Below are positions 39,547 to 48,539 of a DNA stretch of 64,000 nt, in pieces. Position numbers and translations under genes: made by a program. Within the stretch, counting starts at the first letter, position 1; every line of letters starts with the position of its first letter. The notes under the pieces are model-generated. The model did no database searches. It saw only the letters and a program-made list of their open reading frames with translations, and was not told where the DNA came from. This DNA is from Helicobacter sp. (GTDB lineage Bacteria; Campylobacterota; Campylobacteria; Campylobacterales; Helicobacteraceae), in NCBI RefSeq assembly GCF_022770205.1, contig NZ_JALEIK010000027.1, forward strand, positions 1-64,000, written 5' to 3'.

Positions 39547-41373
39547 ATGGGCGGATTACTCTCTTCTTTAAACACCCCTTACACTGGATTAACCGGGCAT
39601 CAGGTAATGGTAGATGTTACCGGAAACAATATTGCAAATGCAAATAATGCATTTTATTCCCGCCAAGTTGTGCGCAGTGCTGCTGAGACTCCCCTTTGGA
39701 AGCAGAATTACGCATTAGGACAGGGTTTAGATATTCTAAGCATTGAGCGTGTGCACGATGAATACACTTTTATGCGTTATAAAAAAGCAAGCGCGGAGAA
39801 GACTTATTATGACACAAGTTTTTCTGGGCTTAGAGAAGCTTCTTCTTATTATCCGGAGATTGATGGTGTTGGAATCTATAAGGATTTGCAGGGCTATTTT
39901 AATGCTTGGAAAAATTTTTCTACAAAGGCTGGCGACACAGCGCAAAAAATCGCCCTAGCAGAGCAAACCAACACATTAACAAAAAATATCCAAGAAACGC
40001 GTAAATCTTTAACATATCTTCAGGAACGCTTAAATGATGAAATGAAAGTAGCAGTTGAAGAAGTGAATCGGTTAGGCGAACAAATTGCAATCATTAATAA
40101 ACAAATTGCAGAATATGAAAGCAAAGATTTGCATAAAAAGGCAAATGATTTGCGTGATTTGCGTGATGAATATGAGTTTGAAATTAATAATTTAATTGGT
40201 TGTGATGTTTTTAAGCAGAATGTGCAAGGAAGTGCTTGTGTGAATAAAGACATTGCTGATTTTGATGATGACTATACCTTAACCATCGGAGGAAGATCTA
40301 TTGTAGATGGCGATTCCTTCCATCCGCTAGTGTTGGATAACTCTGAGAATCTAAGTGGAATTTATACCATTAAATATTTAAGAAGCGATCATAAGCCCTA
40401 TGATTTGACGAATGCTTTAAATCAAGGTAAAGTGGGCGCATTGCTAGACTTAATCCGCACAGAAGATGTGCTAGGATGTAATGGCACATTAGGCAAACTT
40501 CAAGTCTATATTAATGATTTAGACACTTTTGCAAATGGAATCATAGAGGCTACAAATAATATTTACGCAGAATCCTCTCAGCTTGGAGCAAGAAGCGATG
40601 TTTTAATGCTTGATCCAAGAGATGCGCTAACAACAAGCAATTATAATGTGCGGGAGGGAACATTTAAGGTTGTGATGTATGACAAAGATGGTAAAGAGTT
40701 AGGTGCTAGGGAAGTTACGATTAATAATCTTACAACAATGCAAAGTGTTGTAGAACAGCTTAATGCAAATGTTGATGATAATAAAGATGGAGATGCGCTC
40801 AATGACTTTGATGATCATTTCCAAGCGGTGTATAATAATGACTCTAGGACTTTTATGATTAATGCTAAAAATCCTTCAGCAGAGATTTATATTTCCATCC
40901 AAGATAATGGCACAAATTTCGCTGGAGCCTTTGGTGTGAATCGTTTTTTTGAGGGAGATAATGCAAGCAATATGGAGCTAGCACAAAATTATCGCAACGA
41001 TCCAACATTAATCCGCGCCTTTAGAGAGCCTGTAGATGGAAATTTTATTGTTGCAAATAAGATACAGCAGCTCCAATTTGATAAGATTACTTTTACAGAT
41101 TATAAAGGGGAACAGCGTTTAGAAACGATTAATGGGTATTTTCGTTACATTTCTGATAAAGTTGCTTCAGAAACACAAGCAGCACAAACCACACAAGCCA
41201 CAAAAGAAGCCATCTATAACGCAACAAAGAAAGAGTATAAAGCACTCTCTGAAGTTTCTGTGGATGATGAATTAGTCAATCTTATTAGATTCCAAAGTGG
41301 ATATAGTGCAAATGCAAAGATGATTACAACCATTGATGAGATGATAAACACGCTTTTAGGGATTAAAAGCTAA
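39547..41373 (+). CDS. flgK: Flagellar hook-associated protein 1
   Basis: GGLLSSLNTPYTGLTGHQVMVDVTGNNIANANN; C-term DDELVNLIRFQSGYSANAKMITTIDEMINTLLGI. Confidence 0.96.
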   Translation: MGGLLSSLNTPYTGLTGHQVMVDVTGNNIANANNAFYSRQVVRSAAETPLWKQNYALGQGLDILSIERVHDEYTFMRYKKASAEKTYYDTSFSGLREASSYYPEIDGVGIYKDLQGYFNAWKNFSTKAGDTAQKIALAEQTNTLTKNIQETRKSLTYLQERLNDEMKVAVEEVNRLGEQIAIINKQIAEYESKDLHKKANDLRDLRDEYEFEINNLIGCDVFKQNVQGSACVNKDIADFDDDYTLTIGGRSIVDGDSFHPLVLDNSENLSGIYTIKYLRSDHKPYDLTNALNQGKVGALLDLIRTEDVLGCNGTLGKLQVYINDLDTFANGIIEATNNIYAESSQLGARSDVLMLDPRDALTTSNYNVREGTFKVVMYDKDGKELGAREVTINNLTTMQSVVEQLNANVDDNKDGDALNDFDDHFQAVYNNDSRTFMINAKNPSAEIYISIQDNGTNFAGAFGVNRFFEGDNASNMELAQNYRNDPTLIRAFREPVDGNFIVANKIQQLQFDKITFTDYKGEQRLETINGYFRYISDKVASETQAAQTTQATKEAIYNATKKEYKALSEVSVDDELVNLIRFQSGYSANAKMITTIDEMINTLLGIKS

Positions 41374-41540
41374 TTTTAGTAGAATCTAGTGAATTGTGAA
41401 TGCGCAATAAATTTTAGCAATAAAAAATAAACTAATCATAAATAAATCCAAATATTTGTCAATTTTATGAAAAAAATTGCCAAAAAACTCGTAAAAAACT
41501 TGCTTTTTAAGAAAGCTTTTTTATACAATTACTCCGCAAT

Positions 41541-41546
41541 TATAAT
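41541..41546 (+). promoter_or_regulatory. -10 box TATAAT upstream of porin
   Basis: CAATTATAATTTAC about 22 nt upstream of the porin ATG. Confidence 0.5.
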
Positions 41547-41567
41547 TTACTTCTTAAGGAGATTAAA

Positions 41568-43001
41568 ATGAGGTTTTTAAAATTAAGTTTGGCAGCGAGT
41601 GTTGCACTAGGCGCATTCTCTATTACAAGTTTTGCACAGCCATTAGAAGAGGCGATTAAAGGTGTAGATGTGAAGGGGTATTTAAGATACCGCTATACAG
41701 ATGATAGATATGACAATAAAGATTTTAAAAAAGATAATGTCGATGGTAGTAACGCAAGACATCAATGGCGTGCGCGTGCGGATTTTAAAACGCCAACAGT
41801 TGAAGCAGTTTCTGTTAATTTAGGGATTCAATATGATGGCGCAAACAATGTAAATCACGGGAAAAATGATAATGGATGGGCTGGAAATGGTCTTGGCTCT
41901 AAAGAAGATTCTGATTTTGGTGTAAGCACATTTTATGCAACAATCACTCCAGATAGCACAGCTACCACTGTAATTCTTGGTAAGCAACGCCTTGACACTC
42001 CATTAACAGATTCAGGCGATGATAGAGCAACAGGTATCCTAGCTATGAATAGCGATATTCCGGGACTTACTCTAGTAGCAGGTGCATTTGATGCTTGGAG
42101 TGTAGATGCTGTTACAGGAAGTTCTTCTGTAGCTGAGCCGCTTTATACACTTGCAGCAATTTATAACACAGATACAGGCATTGGTAATATTGGCGCGAGG
42201 GTTTGGGGCTTCACAGCGAAAGATTTAGTTGATTCAGCAATCTTCACAGAGCTTTCTTGGAAGCATAGTTTATTGTATGCAAAACTCCAATATGGTTTCA
42301 CACAACTTGATGATAGTGAAGGTACCATCATTGCAAGTAGATATGGGCGGCTAATTCCTGATAACGCAAATAGCAAAGCAAATGTTGCACAAGATAATGA
42401 TTTACTCTCTTTCCAACTTGGTGCAAACTTTAAAGAGAATTTTGGACTTCCATTAGATGTAAAAGCAGGATATATCACAAACTTCCAAGATGGTATAGCG
42501 GTATCTTTTGATTCTGAAGGAGAGTTCGCAAAGGCTGGTAAGCTATGGTTTGATAATAAGGCAACAGGGGCTTCTTATGGTCTAGGAAATGCTCTAGGTG
42601 GTGGTTTGAACTTCGGTGGTGTTGATGGCTATAGAGTAGCTGCTGATCAAGAAAAAGAAATCAATGTATTCTATGGTTCTTTAAATTATGCTTTAGTGGA
42701 TAACAGATTAAAGCTAGGTTTAGATGCGGTATTTGGTAAGAGCGAATTAACAGATAAAAAAGTTGCGGTAAATGATTTTACTTCTGTTAAAACTAAATTT
42801 ACAGAAATTACTCCAAGTGTTAGCTGGCGACACACTAAGAATTTAATAGTTTCCGCGTATTATGCAGTTTTAAACACAGAGCTTGATTTAACAAAAGCAA
42901 CTGCTGTAAACAACAATAATGTTGCAACAGCAACACAAATACAAGATATGCCTGATGAAGGCAGAAACAGAGCAAGAGTAGAAGTAAGATACTCTTTCTA
43001 A
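41568..43001 (+). CDS. Outer-membrane porin, Campylobacter MOMP-type
   Basis: Signal peptide ...ITSFAQ, VKGYLRYRYTDDRYD, C-terminal RARVEVRYSF. Confidence 0.9.
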   Translation: MRFLKLSLAASVALGAFSITSFAQPLEEAIKGVDVKGYLRYRYTDDRYDNKDFKKDNVDGSNARHQWRARADFKTPTVEAVSVNLGIQYDGANNVNHGKNDNGWAGNGLGSKEDSDFGVSTFYATITPDSTATTVILGKQRLDTPLTDSGDDRATGILAMNSDIPGLTLVAGAFDAWSVDAVTGSSSVAEPLYTLAAIYNTDTGIGNIGARVWGFTAKDLVDSAIFTELSWKHSLLYAKLQYGFTQLDDSEGTIIASRYGRLIPDNANSKANVAQDNDLLSFQLGANFKENFGLPLDVKAGYITNFQDGIAVSFDSEGEFAKAGKLWFDNKATGASYGLGNALGGGLNFGGVDGYRVAADQEKEINVFYGSLNYALVDNRLKLGLDAVFGKSELTDKKVAVNDFTSVKTKFTEITPSVSWRHTKNLIVSAYYAVLNTELDLTKATAVNNNNVATATQIQDMPDEGRNRARVEVRYSF

Positions 43002-43010
43002 TCTCTCATA

Positions 43011-43035
43011 GAATCCCCTTTGGGATTCCATCTTT
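43011..43035 (+). terminator. Rho-independent terminator after porin
   Basis: GAATCCC-CTTT-GGGATTC stem-loop followed by a T-rich run. Confidence 0.8.
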
Positions 43036-43104
43036 TTAACTCTCTAGCTTTTTTAAACTTTCAAAAACTAATTCTAACAATGTCAATGGATACTAAAAGA
43101 GAGA

Positions 43105-43542
43105 ATGGAATCTTATAATTGGAATCTAAAATCGCATTTTAAGAATTTAGAACTTGTCACAAATTGCACCACAAAAATTGCCATCTTAGAAATTATTTTA
43201 AGAAATATGCTTGATAATGTATTAAAAGAGAGAGAGATAAAGAAGGGATTATTATCCATACCATTAGAAAAGAAAAGGTGCAAAATAATAAGTTTAAGAA
43301 GTATGATATTCATAACAAAGAAACCTTTATATGCAATGGTAGAAAAGCGCATTTCGCAAATTCTTTTAAAGTGGATATTGTTTTGGGCTTGCTAAGAAAC
43401 TTACGCAATCGCTCTTACCACTCCAAGATTAACTACAAATATCATTAAAGGCACTCCAATTGGAATCCACCCTGATAAAATCCAAGTTTTCTTAAAAGAT
43501 TTGATTTGCATATACGATAAAGGATTATTGAAGTATTGTTAA
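43105..43542 (+). pseudogene. Decayed Abi_2/AbiD-F-like (HEPN-type) gene
   Basis: Collinear pieces in two frames: MESYNWNLKSHFKNLE...RNMLDNVLKER / DKEGIIIHTIRKEK...VDIVLGLLRNLRNRSYH / PRLTTNIIKGTPIGIHPDKIQVFLKDLICIYDKGLLKYC. Confidence 0.7.
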
Positions 43543-43610
43543 AGAGAGTTGACGCAAAGTCCACCCTTGAATTTCGCTTTATACAAGCTTAAACTCTTAA
43601 AAATCATTTA

Positions 43611-44495
43611 CTAGCTTTGCATTAAATCTAGTAAGCTTTGTTTTGGGCTTTTGCCTTGCATAATGAGTGTAACTTCTTTTGCAATGGGTGTGTAGATATT
43701 GTGTTTGTTTGCTAATGTGTAAATTTCTTGTGCAGTTTTGACTCCTTCTGCCACTTCGCCAAGTGTTTCTAAAATTTCTGTGAGTGCTTTGCCTTGCGCT
43801 AGATAGAGTCCTACACGAAAATTGCGTGAGAGTGTAGAGTTTGCTGTTAAAAATAAATCTCCTGCCCCTGATAATCCTAAAAATGTGGAATCTTGCGCAC
43901 CAAAAAATTTTCCAAAGCGTGTCATCTCCACTAATCCTCTAGCAACTAATGAAGCGCGCGCATTATTTCCAAGCTCTAAGCCTTCACAAATCCCGCTTGC
44001 AATGGCAATGACGTTTTTATAAGCCCCGCTAACTTCACCACCTATAATATCTAGGGAGGCATAAGTTTTGATGAAACTAGGAAAAAGCGCACACCATTCT
44101 TTTGCAAGCTCTAGTGTGTGTGCGTGAATGTTTAGTGCGCAAGGCAATGTGCTTTGCACTTCTTTGGCAAAGCTTGGTCCTGCTAGATAGCTTAAACTTG
44201 CTTTAGGATAAAAGGAATCAAAAATTTCGCTAACAAATTGTCCCTTTGCGATTCCTTTTGAAGCAACTAAAATCTTAGCGTTTTTAGGGAGTGGATTAGA
44301 ACTAAGCCATAAATGTAGCGCAGAACTTGCAATTGCTACAACAAAATAATCGCTATCTTGGGCTTGCTCCTGTGTGATTTGAAATGTGGAATCCAAATTT
44401 TTACGTGAGATGATGAAGGCTTGGTTTTTCTCTCTAAAGGCAAAGTGTAGCGCACCCCCCCAAGCTCCACCACCAAATACGCTGACTTTAGGCAT
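43611..44495 (-). CDS. gpsA: Glycerol-3-phosphate dehydrogenase (NAD(P)+)
   Basis: VSVFGGGAWGGAL, LAGPSFAKEV, GAYKNVIAIASGI, GLSGAGDLFLT. Confidence 0.95.
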   Translation of the reverse strand: MPKVSVFGGGAWGGALHFAFREKNQAFIISRKNLDSTFQITQEQAQDSDYFVVAIASSALHLWLSSNPLPKNAKILVASKGIAKGQFVSEIFDSFYPKASLSYLAGPSFAKEVQSTLPCALNIHAHTLELAKEWCALFPSFIKTYASLDIIGGEVSGAYKNVIAIASGICEGLELGNNARASLVARGLVEMTRFGKFFGAQDSTFLGLSGAGDLFLTANSTLSRNFRVGLYLAQGKALTEILETLGEVAEGVKTAQEIYTLANKHNIYTPIAKEVTLIMQGKSPKQSLLDLMQS

Positions 44496-44593
44496 TTTAA
44501 ACCTTTAATTAAAGTTTGTACTAGACGCACTAAGGCTGTAATTTTAGTAAAAATATATTAAAATTTCACTACATTTTTTACAAAGAGTTTGCA

Positions 44594-45892
44594 ATGGCTT
44601 TAAAAAATTTAAGAGAACGCTTAAATGGTTTAAATCTTTCTCTAACTTTTGGGCTTGTTATTAAGGTTGAGCAGGGATTCTTATTGGCAAATGGGCTAAC
44701 TCCGCGCATTGGTGATATTGTAAGAATTCTTAGTGAGGATAATCAAAGTATGGGAATGGTGAGCGCACTTGAAAAGGAGTGTTTTAAAATCACTCCTTTT
44801 TCTTTTATTGAAGGCACAAAGGTGGGCGATAAAGTGTATTTAAACACGCGTGGGCTGCAAATTCCTGTAGGACCGGAGATTTTAGGAAGGGTGATTAATC
44901 CTTTAGGGGAGCCTATTGATGGCAAGGGGGTGATTAGGGCTGAAGGAGCTATGCCAATTATGCGTGCGCCTATTGAGGCGATGAAGAGGGGGAGGATTGA
45001 TGCAGTTTTTAGTGTGGGGGTTAAAAGTATTGATGGTTTGCTCACTTGTGGTAAGGGGCAAAAGCTTGGAATCTTTGCGGGAAGTGGAGTTGGAAAATCT
45101 ACTTTAATGGGAATGATTGTGCAAGGAGCAGTGGCAAAAATCAAAGTGATTGCACTCATTGGTGAGCGTGGGCGTGAAGTGCCGGAGTTTGTGGAGAAAA
45201 ATTTAGGAGGGGATTTGACAAATACGGTGTTAATTGTCGCAACGAGTGATGATTCTCCGTTAATGCGAAAATATGGCGCATTTGCAGCGATGAGTGTGGC
45301 GGAGTATTTTAAGGCAATGGGTGAAGATGTGCTTTTTATGATGGATTCTGTAACGCGCTTTGCAATGGCGCAAAGAGAAATTGGCTTGGCACTAGGTGAA
45401 CCGCCAACTAGCAAGGGTTATCCTCCTTCTGTTTTGACACTTCTGCCACAACTTATGGAGCGTGCAGGGAAAGAAGAGGGGCAGGGTTCCATTACGGCTT
45501 ATTTTACCGTGCTTGTAGAGGGTGATGATATGAGCGATCCTATTGCTGATCAGAGCCGAAGTATTTTAGATGGGCATATTGTGCTAGATCGCTCTTTAAC
45601 GGATTTTGGAATCTATCCGCCTATTAATGTGTTAAACTCTGCTTCAAGATTAATGAATGATGTTGCAAACAAGGAGCATATTGAAGCAGCTAGAAAATTT
45701 CGCCGCTTGTATGCAATGCTAAAGGAAAATGAAGTGCTAATAAGGATTGGTGCGTATCAAGCAGGAAGTGATAAGGATTTAGACGAAGCCATTGCTAAAA
45801 AAGAGGCAATGGAAGAGTATTTAAAGCAAGATTATGATGCTGTTTTCTCTTATGAAGAGAGTGTGGAGAAACTCATTGCAATTATGCGCTAA
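44594..45892 (+). CDS. fliI: Flagellum-specific ATP synthase FliI
   Basis: GIFAGSGVGKSTLMGMI, GERGREVPEF, PLADQSRSILDGHI-like PIADQSRSILDGHI. Confidence 0.95.
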   Translation: MALKNLRERLNGLNLSLTFGLVIKVEQGFLLANGLTPRIGDIVRILSEDNQSMGMVSALEKECFKITPFSFIEGTKVGDKVYLNTRGLQIPVGPEILGRVINPLGEPIDGKGVIRAEGAMPIMRAPIEAMKRGRIDAVFSVGVKSIDGLLTCGKGQKLGIFAGSGVGKSTLMGMIVQGAVAKIKVIALIGERGREVPEFVEKNLGGDLTNTVLIVATSDDSPLMRKYGAFAAMSVAEYFKAMGEDVLFMMDSVTRFAMAQREIGLALGEPPTSKGYPPSVLTLLPQLMERAGKEEGQGSITAYFTVLVEGDDMSDPIADQSRSILDGHIVLDRSLTDFGIYPPINVLNSASRLMNDVANKEHIEAARKFRRLYAMLKENEVLIRIGAYQAGSDKDLDEAIAKKEAMEEYLKQDYDAVFSYEESVEKLIAIMR

Positions 45893-45920
45893 GTTTTTAT
45901 TTTTTTAAGTAATCTGGTTG

Positions 45921-45926
45921 TATAAT
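45921..45926 (+). promoter_or_regulatory. -10 box TATAAT for trxA
   Basis: CTGGTTGTATAATGCACAGG. Confidence 0.55.
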
Positions 45927-45960
45927 GCACAGGTATTTTTAATATTTTAAGGAGAAAATT

Positions 45961-46278
45961 ATGGCTGGTTATATTGAATTAACAGAGCAGAATTTTGAAG
46001 ACATTATTAAAGATGGTGTTGTAATGGTAGATTTTTGGGCTCCTTGGTGTGGACCTTGTAGAATGATTGCTCCTGTGATTGATAAGCTTGCAGAGGAATA
46101 TGCGGGAAAGGCAAAAATTTGTAAAGTGAATACAGATGAGCAACAAGCTTTATCCTCTAAATTTGGAATCCGATCAATTCCTACCATTTATTTTTATAAA
46201 AATGGTGAAAAGGTTGATGAAATCATTGGTGCAGCAAGTGAGCAAGCATTTAAAGATAAGATTGATGGTTTATTATAA
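45961..46278 (+). CDS. trxA: Thioredoxin
   Basis: VDFWAPWCGPCRMIAPV, IRSIPTIYFYKNG. Confidence 0.98.
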   Translation: MAGYIELTEQNFEDIIKDGVVMVDFWAPWCGPCRMIAPVIDKLAEEYAGKAKICKVNTDEQQALSSKFGIRSIPTIYFYKNGEKVDEIIGAASEQAFKDKIDGLL

Positions 46279-46314
46279 TTCCATTGATTTTACATTGGAG
46301 CAAAAGAGGGTAGC

Positions 46315-46791
46315 GTGAAAAAGTGCTGCCCAAAACTTCCTATTGCATTTGTCATTGTTTTTGTGGTGGGTGCATTTGTTTATTATCAATACACTTTCAC
46401 TTCTGTGGTAAAAATTGATTTTACACAAGACTCTTTCTATATTGATACACAAGATGGTATGGATCTTTTTTCTCCGAAGTCTGAGCGTTATAATATTTGT
46501 TTTTATAATAGTTTTTTAAAAAGCCAAGAAGTATTTTTACAAAAGCAGCTGCAAAATGGGATTCCGCTTTTAGCAATTGACTTTTATCAAAGAGGAGAAA
46601 ATCTTTTTAAGGAAAAAAATTTTAAATTAGTGAGAATTTCAAGTAGTTTTATGCTAAAATTAATCCACGGATTCAATATAAGAACATTACCACAATGTTT
46701 TATCATTAAACAAGATGTAAAGAATCCTATGCAATATACACATTTAAAAGATTTTGGATTTTACAAAGTTATTAATTTTAAAACAGAATAA
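46315..46791 (+). CDS. Membrane-anchored thioredoxin-fold-like protein lacking CxxC
   Basis: N-terminal TM; C-terminal FNIRTLPQCFIIK resembles TrxA FGIRSIPTIYFYK; between trxA and trxB. Confidence 0.5.
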   Translation: MKKCCPKLPIAFVIVFVVGAFVYYQYTFTSVVKIDFTQDSFYIDTQDGMDLFSPKSERYNICFYNSFLKSQEVFLQKQLQNGIPLLAIDFYQRGENLFKEKNFKLVRISSSFMLKLIHGFNIRTLPQCFIIKQDVKNPMQYTHLKDFGFYKVINFKTE

Positions 46792-46797
46792 GGAGAA

Positions 46798-47739
46798 ATG
46801 ATGTTAGAATTAGCAATTATTGGTGGTGGTCCTGCTGGATTGAGTGCGGGATTATATGCAACAAGAGGTGGTTTAAAAGATGTTGTTTTGTTTGAAAAGG
46901 GAATGCCCGGAGGACAAATTACATCAAGCAGTGAAATGGAAAATTATCCCGGTGTTGCAGAAGTCAAAAGTGGATTTGATTTTATGATGCCTTGGCAGGA
47001 GCAGTGTTTTCGCTTTGGATTAAAGCATCAAATGATTGAAGTTGTGCGTGTTAAGAAAAATGGTAATCATTTTGGAATCGTGCTAAGTGATGGCAAAGAG
47101 GTGGAATCTAAAGCCGTTATTATCGCAACTGGTGGAAGTCCAAAGAGATCTGGAGTAAAAGGTGAAGATGTGTTCTGGGGAAAGGGCGTTAGTTCTTGTG
47201 CGACTTGTGATGGATTTTTCTACAAAGGTAAAGAAGTGGCGATTTTAGGCGGTGGAGATACTGCAATTGAAGAAGCGATTTATTTGGCTAAAATCTGTTC
47301 TAAAGTGAGTATAATCCATAGAAGAAATGAATTTCGCGCTTCACCTATTACGGTAGAGCGTGCAAAAAAGGAATCAAAAATTGAGTTTTTAACGCCTTAT
47401 GGGATTGAGGAGGTTTTAGGTAATAATTCTGGAGTTACAGGATTGCAACTGAAAAATTTAGAAAATGGGAGTGAAAAGAAAATAGATATTGCTTGCATTT
47501 TTGTTTTAATTGGTTATAAGGTGAATAATGCTGTACTTTTACAAGAAGATGGCAGCAGTATTTGTGCGCTTAATGAATACGGAGAAGCATTGGTTAACCT
47601 AAAAATGGAAACAAATGTTCCAGGATTGTTTGTTGCAGGGGATTTGCGTGTAGATGCACAAAAGCAAGTTGTGTGTGCAGCAGCAGATGGCACAACAGCG
47701 GCACTTCGTGCGATTGAATATGTTGATCATCATAAATAA
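46798..47739 (+). CDS. trxB: Thioredoxin-disulfide reductase
   Basis: [47 protein letters not shown]. Confidence 0.97.
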   Translation: MMLELAIIGGGPAGLSAGLYATRGGLKDVVLFEKGMPGGQITSSSEMENYPGVAEVKSGFDFMMPWQEQCFRFGLKHQMIEVVRVKKNGNHFGIVLSDGKEVESKAVIIATGGSPKRSGVKGEDVFWGKGVSSCATCDGFFYKGKEVAILGGGDTAIEEAIYLAKICSKVSIIHRRNEFRASPITVERAKKESKIEFLTPYGIEEVLGNNSGVTGLQLKNLENGSEKKIDIACIFVLIGYKVNNAVLLQEDGSSICALNEYGEALVNLKMETNVPGLFVAGDLRVDAQKQVVCAAADGTTAALRAIEYVDHHK

Positions 47740-47748
47740 AGGATAGGT

Positions 47749-48516
47749 ATGTTAGGGATTGGGGTCTTTGGTGCAGGTGGGCGTGTAGGACAGCTTCTAG
47801 TTGAGTTAGCAAAGGGAAGCAATGCAGTTAGGTTGGAATCTGTGTATGTGCGCAAGGATTTGGACTTTTCTATTGATCCGGGTGTTTTGATTACTAAGGA
47901 TTTGAAAGTCTTTTTAGATAGCACAGATGTGATTATTGATTTTACAACAGCAGAGGGAACAAATGCGTTACTTGAAGTGGCACTTAAGAATCCAAAGCCA
48001 ATTGTGATTGGCACAACAGGGCTTGAAGAGCAGCATAAAAATCTCATTAAAGAAGCGTCTAAAAAAATGCCAATTTTGTATGCAAGCAATATGTCGCTAG
48101 GTGTTGCAGTGCTAAACAAGGCAATTAAGCTTGTGGCTAGCACATTGAGAGATTTTGACATTGAGATTGTAGAAACGCACCATCGCCATAAAAAAGATTC
48201 TCCAAGTGGCACGGCATTGCATTTAGCACAGACTTGTGCAGAGGCTAGAGGGTTAAATTTGGATTCTGTGCGTCAAAGCAGTAGAAATGGGAATATTGGG
48301 GAGCGCAATAAAGATGAAATTGGTGTGATGGCGTTGCGTGGGGGTGATGTGGCTGGAATCCATAATGTTGGATTCTATGGTGAGGGTGAGCATTTGGAAT
48401 TTATCCACACAGCAACATCACGCGCAACATTTGCACAAGGTGCAATTAAAGCAGCACTTTGGTTGCAGAATCAACCCAATGGTTTGTATGGCATTAGTGA
48501 TGCATTAGGACTTTAA
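47749..48516 (+). CDS. dapB: 4-hydroxy-tetrahydrodipicolinate reductase
   Basis: GVFGAGGRVGQL, VIDFTTAEG, ETHHRHKKDSPSGTAL. Confidence 0.96.
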   Translation: MLGIGVFGAGGRVGQLLVELAKGSNAVRLESVYVRKDLDFSIDPGVLITKDLKVFLDSTDVIIDFTTAEGTNALLEVALKNPKPIVIGTTGLEEQHKNLIKEASKKMPILYASNMSLGVAVLNKAIKLVASTLRDFDIEIVETHHRHKKDSPSGTALHLAQTCAEARGLNLDSVRQSSRNGNIGERNKDEIGVMALRGGDVAGIHNVGFYGEGEHLEFIHTATSRATFAQGAIKAALWLQNQPNGLYGISDALGL

Positions 48517-48539
48517 GTGGAAGAGAGATTTTAAAATCT

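Noticed and set aside
41467-41571. 34-aa ORF MKKIAKKLVKNLLFKKAFLYNYSAIIIYFLRRLK whose stop overlaps the porin ATG (ATGA)
   Set aside because: Its 3' part contains the likely porin -10 box (TATAAT), its 5' part a terminator-like hairpin (GCTTT-TTAAG-AAAGC-TTTTTT), and there is no clear SD; AT-rich sequence readily gives Lys/Ile/Leu-rich ORFs.
44455-44461. C7 homopolymer in gpsA as a possible phase-variation tract
   Set aside because: It encodes the conserved GGGAWGGAL nucleotide-binding loop of an intact gene and is short.
44743-45414. 223-aa antisense ORF within fliI
   Set aside because: Shadow ORF of a strongly conserved gene; Ser/Pro/Ile-rich composition typical of antisense reading.
47730-48212. 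160-aa antisense ORF within dapB
   Set aside because: Shadow ORF; the plus-strand dapB is intact and conserved.
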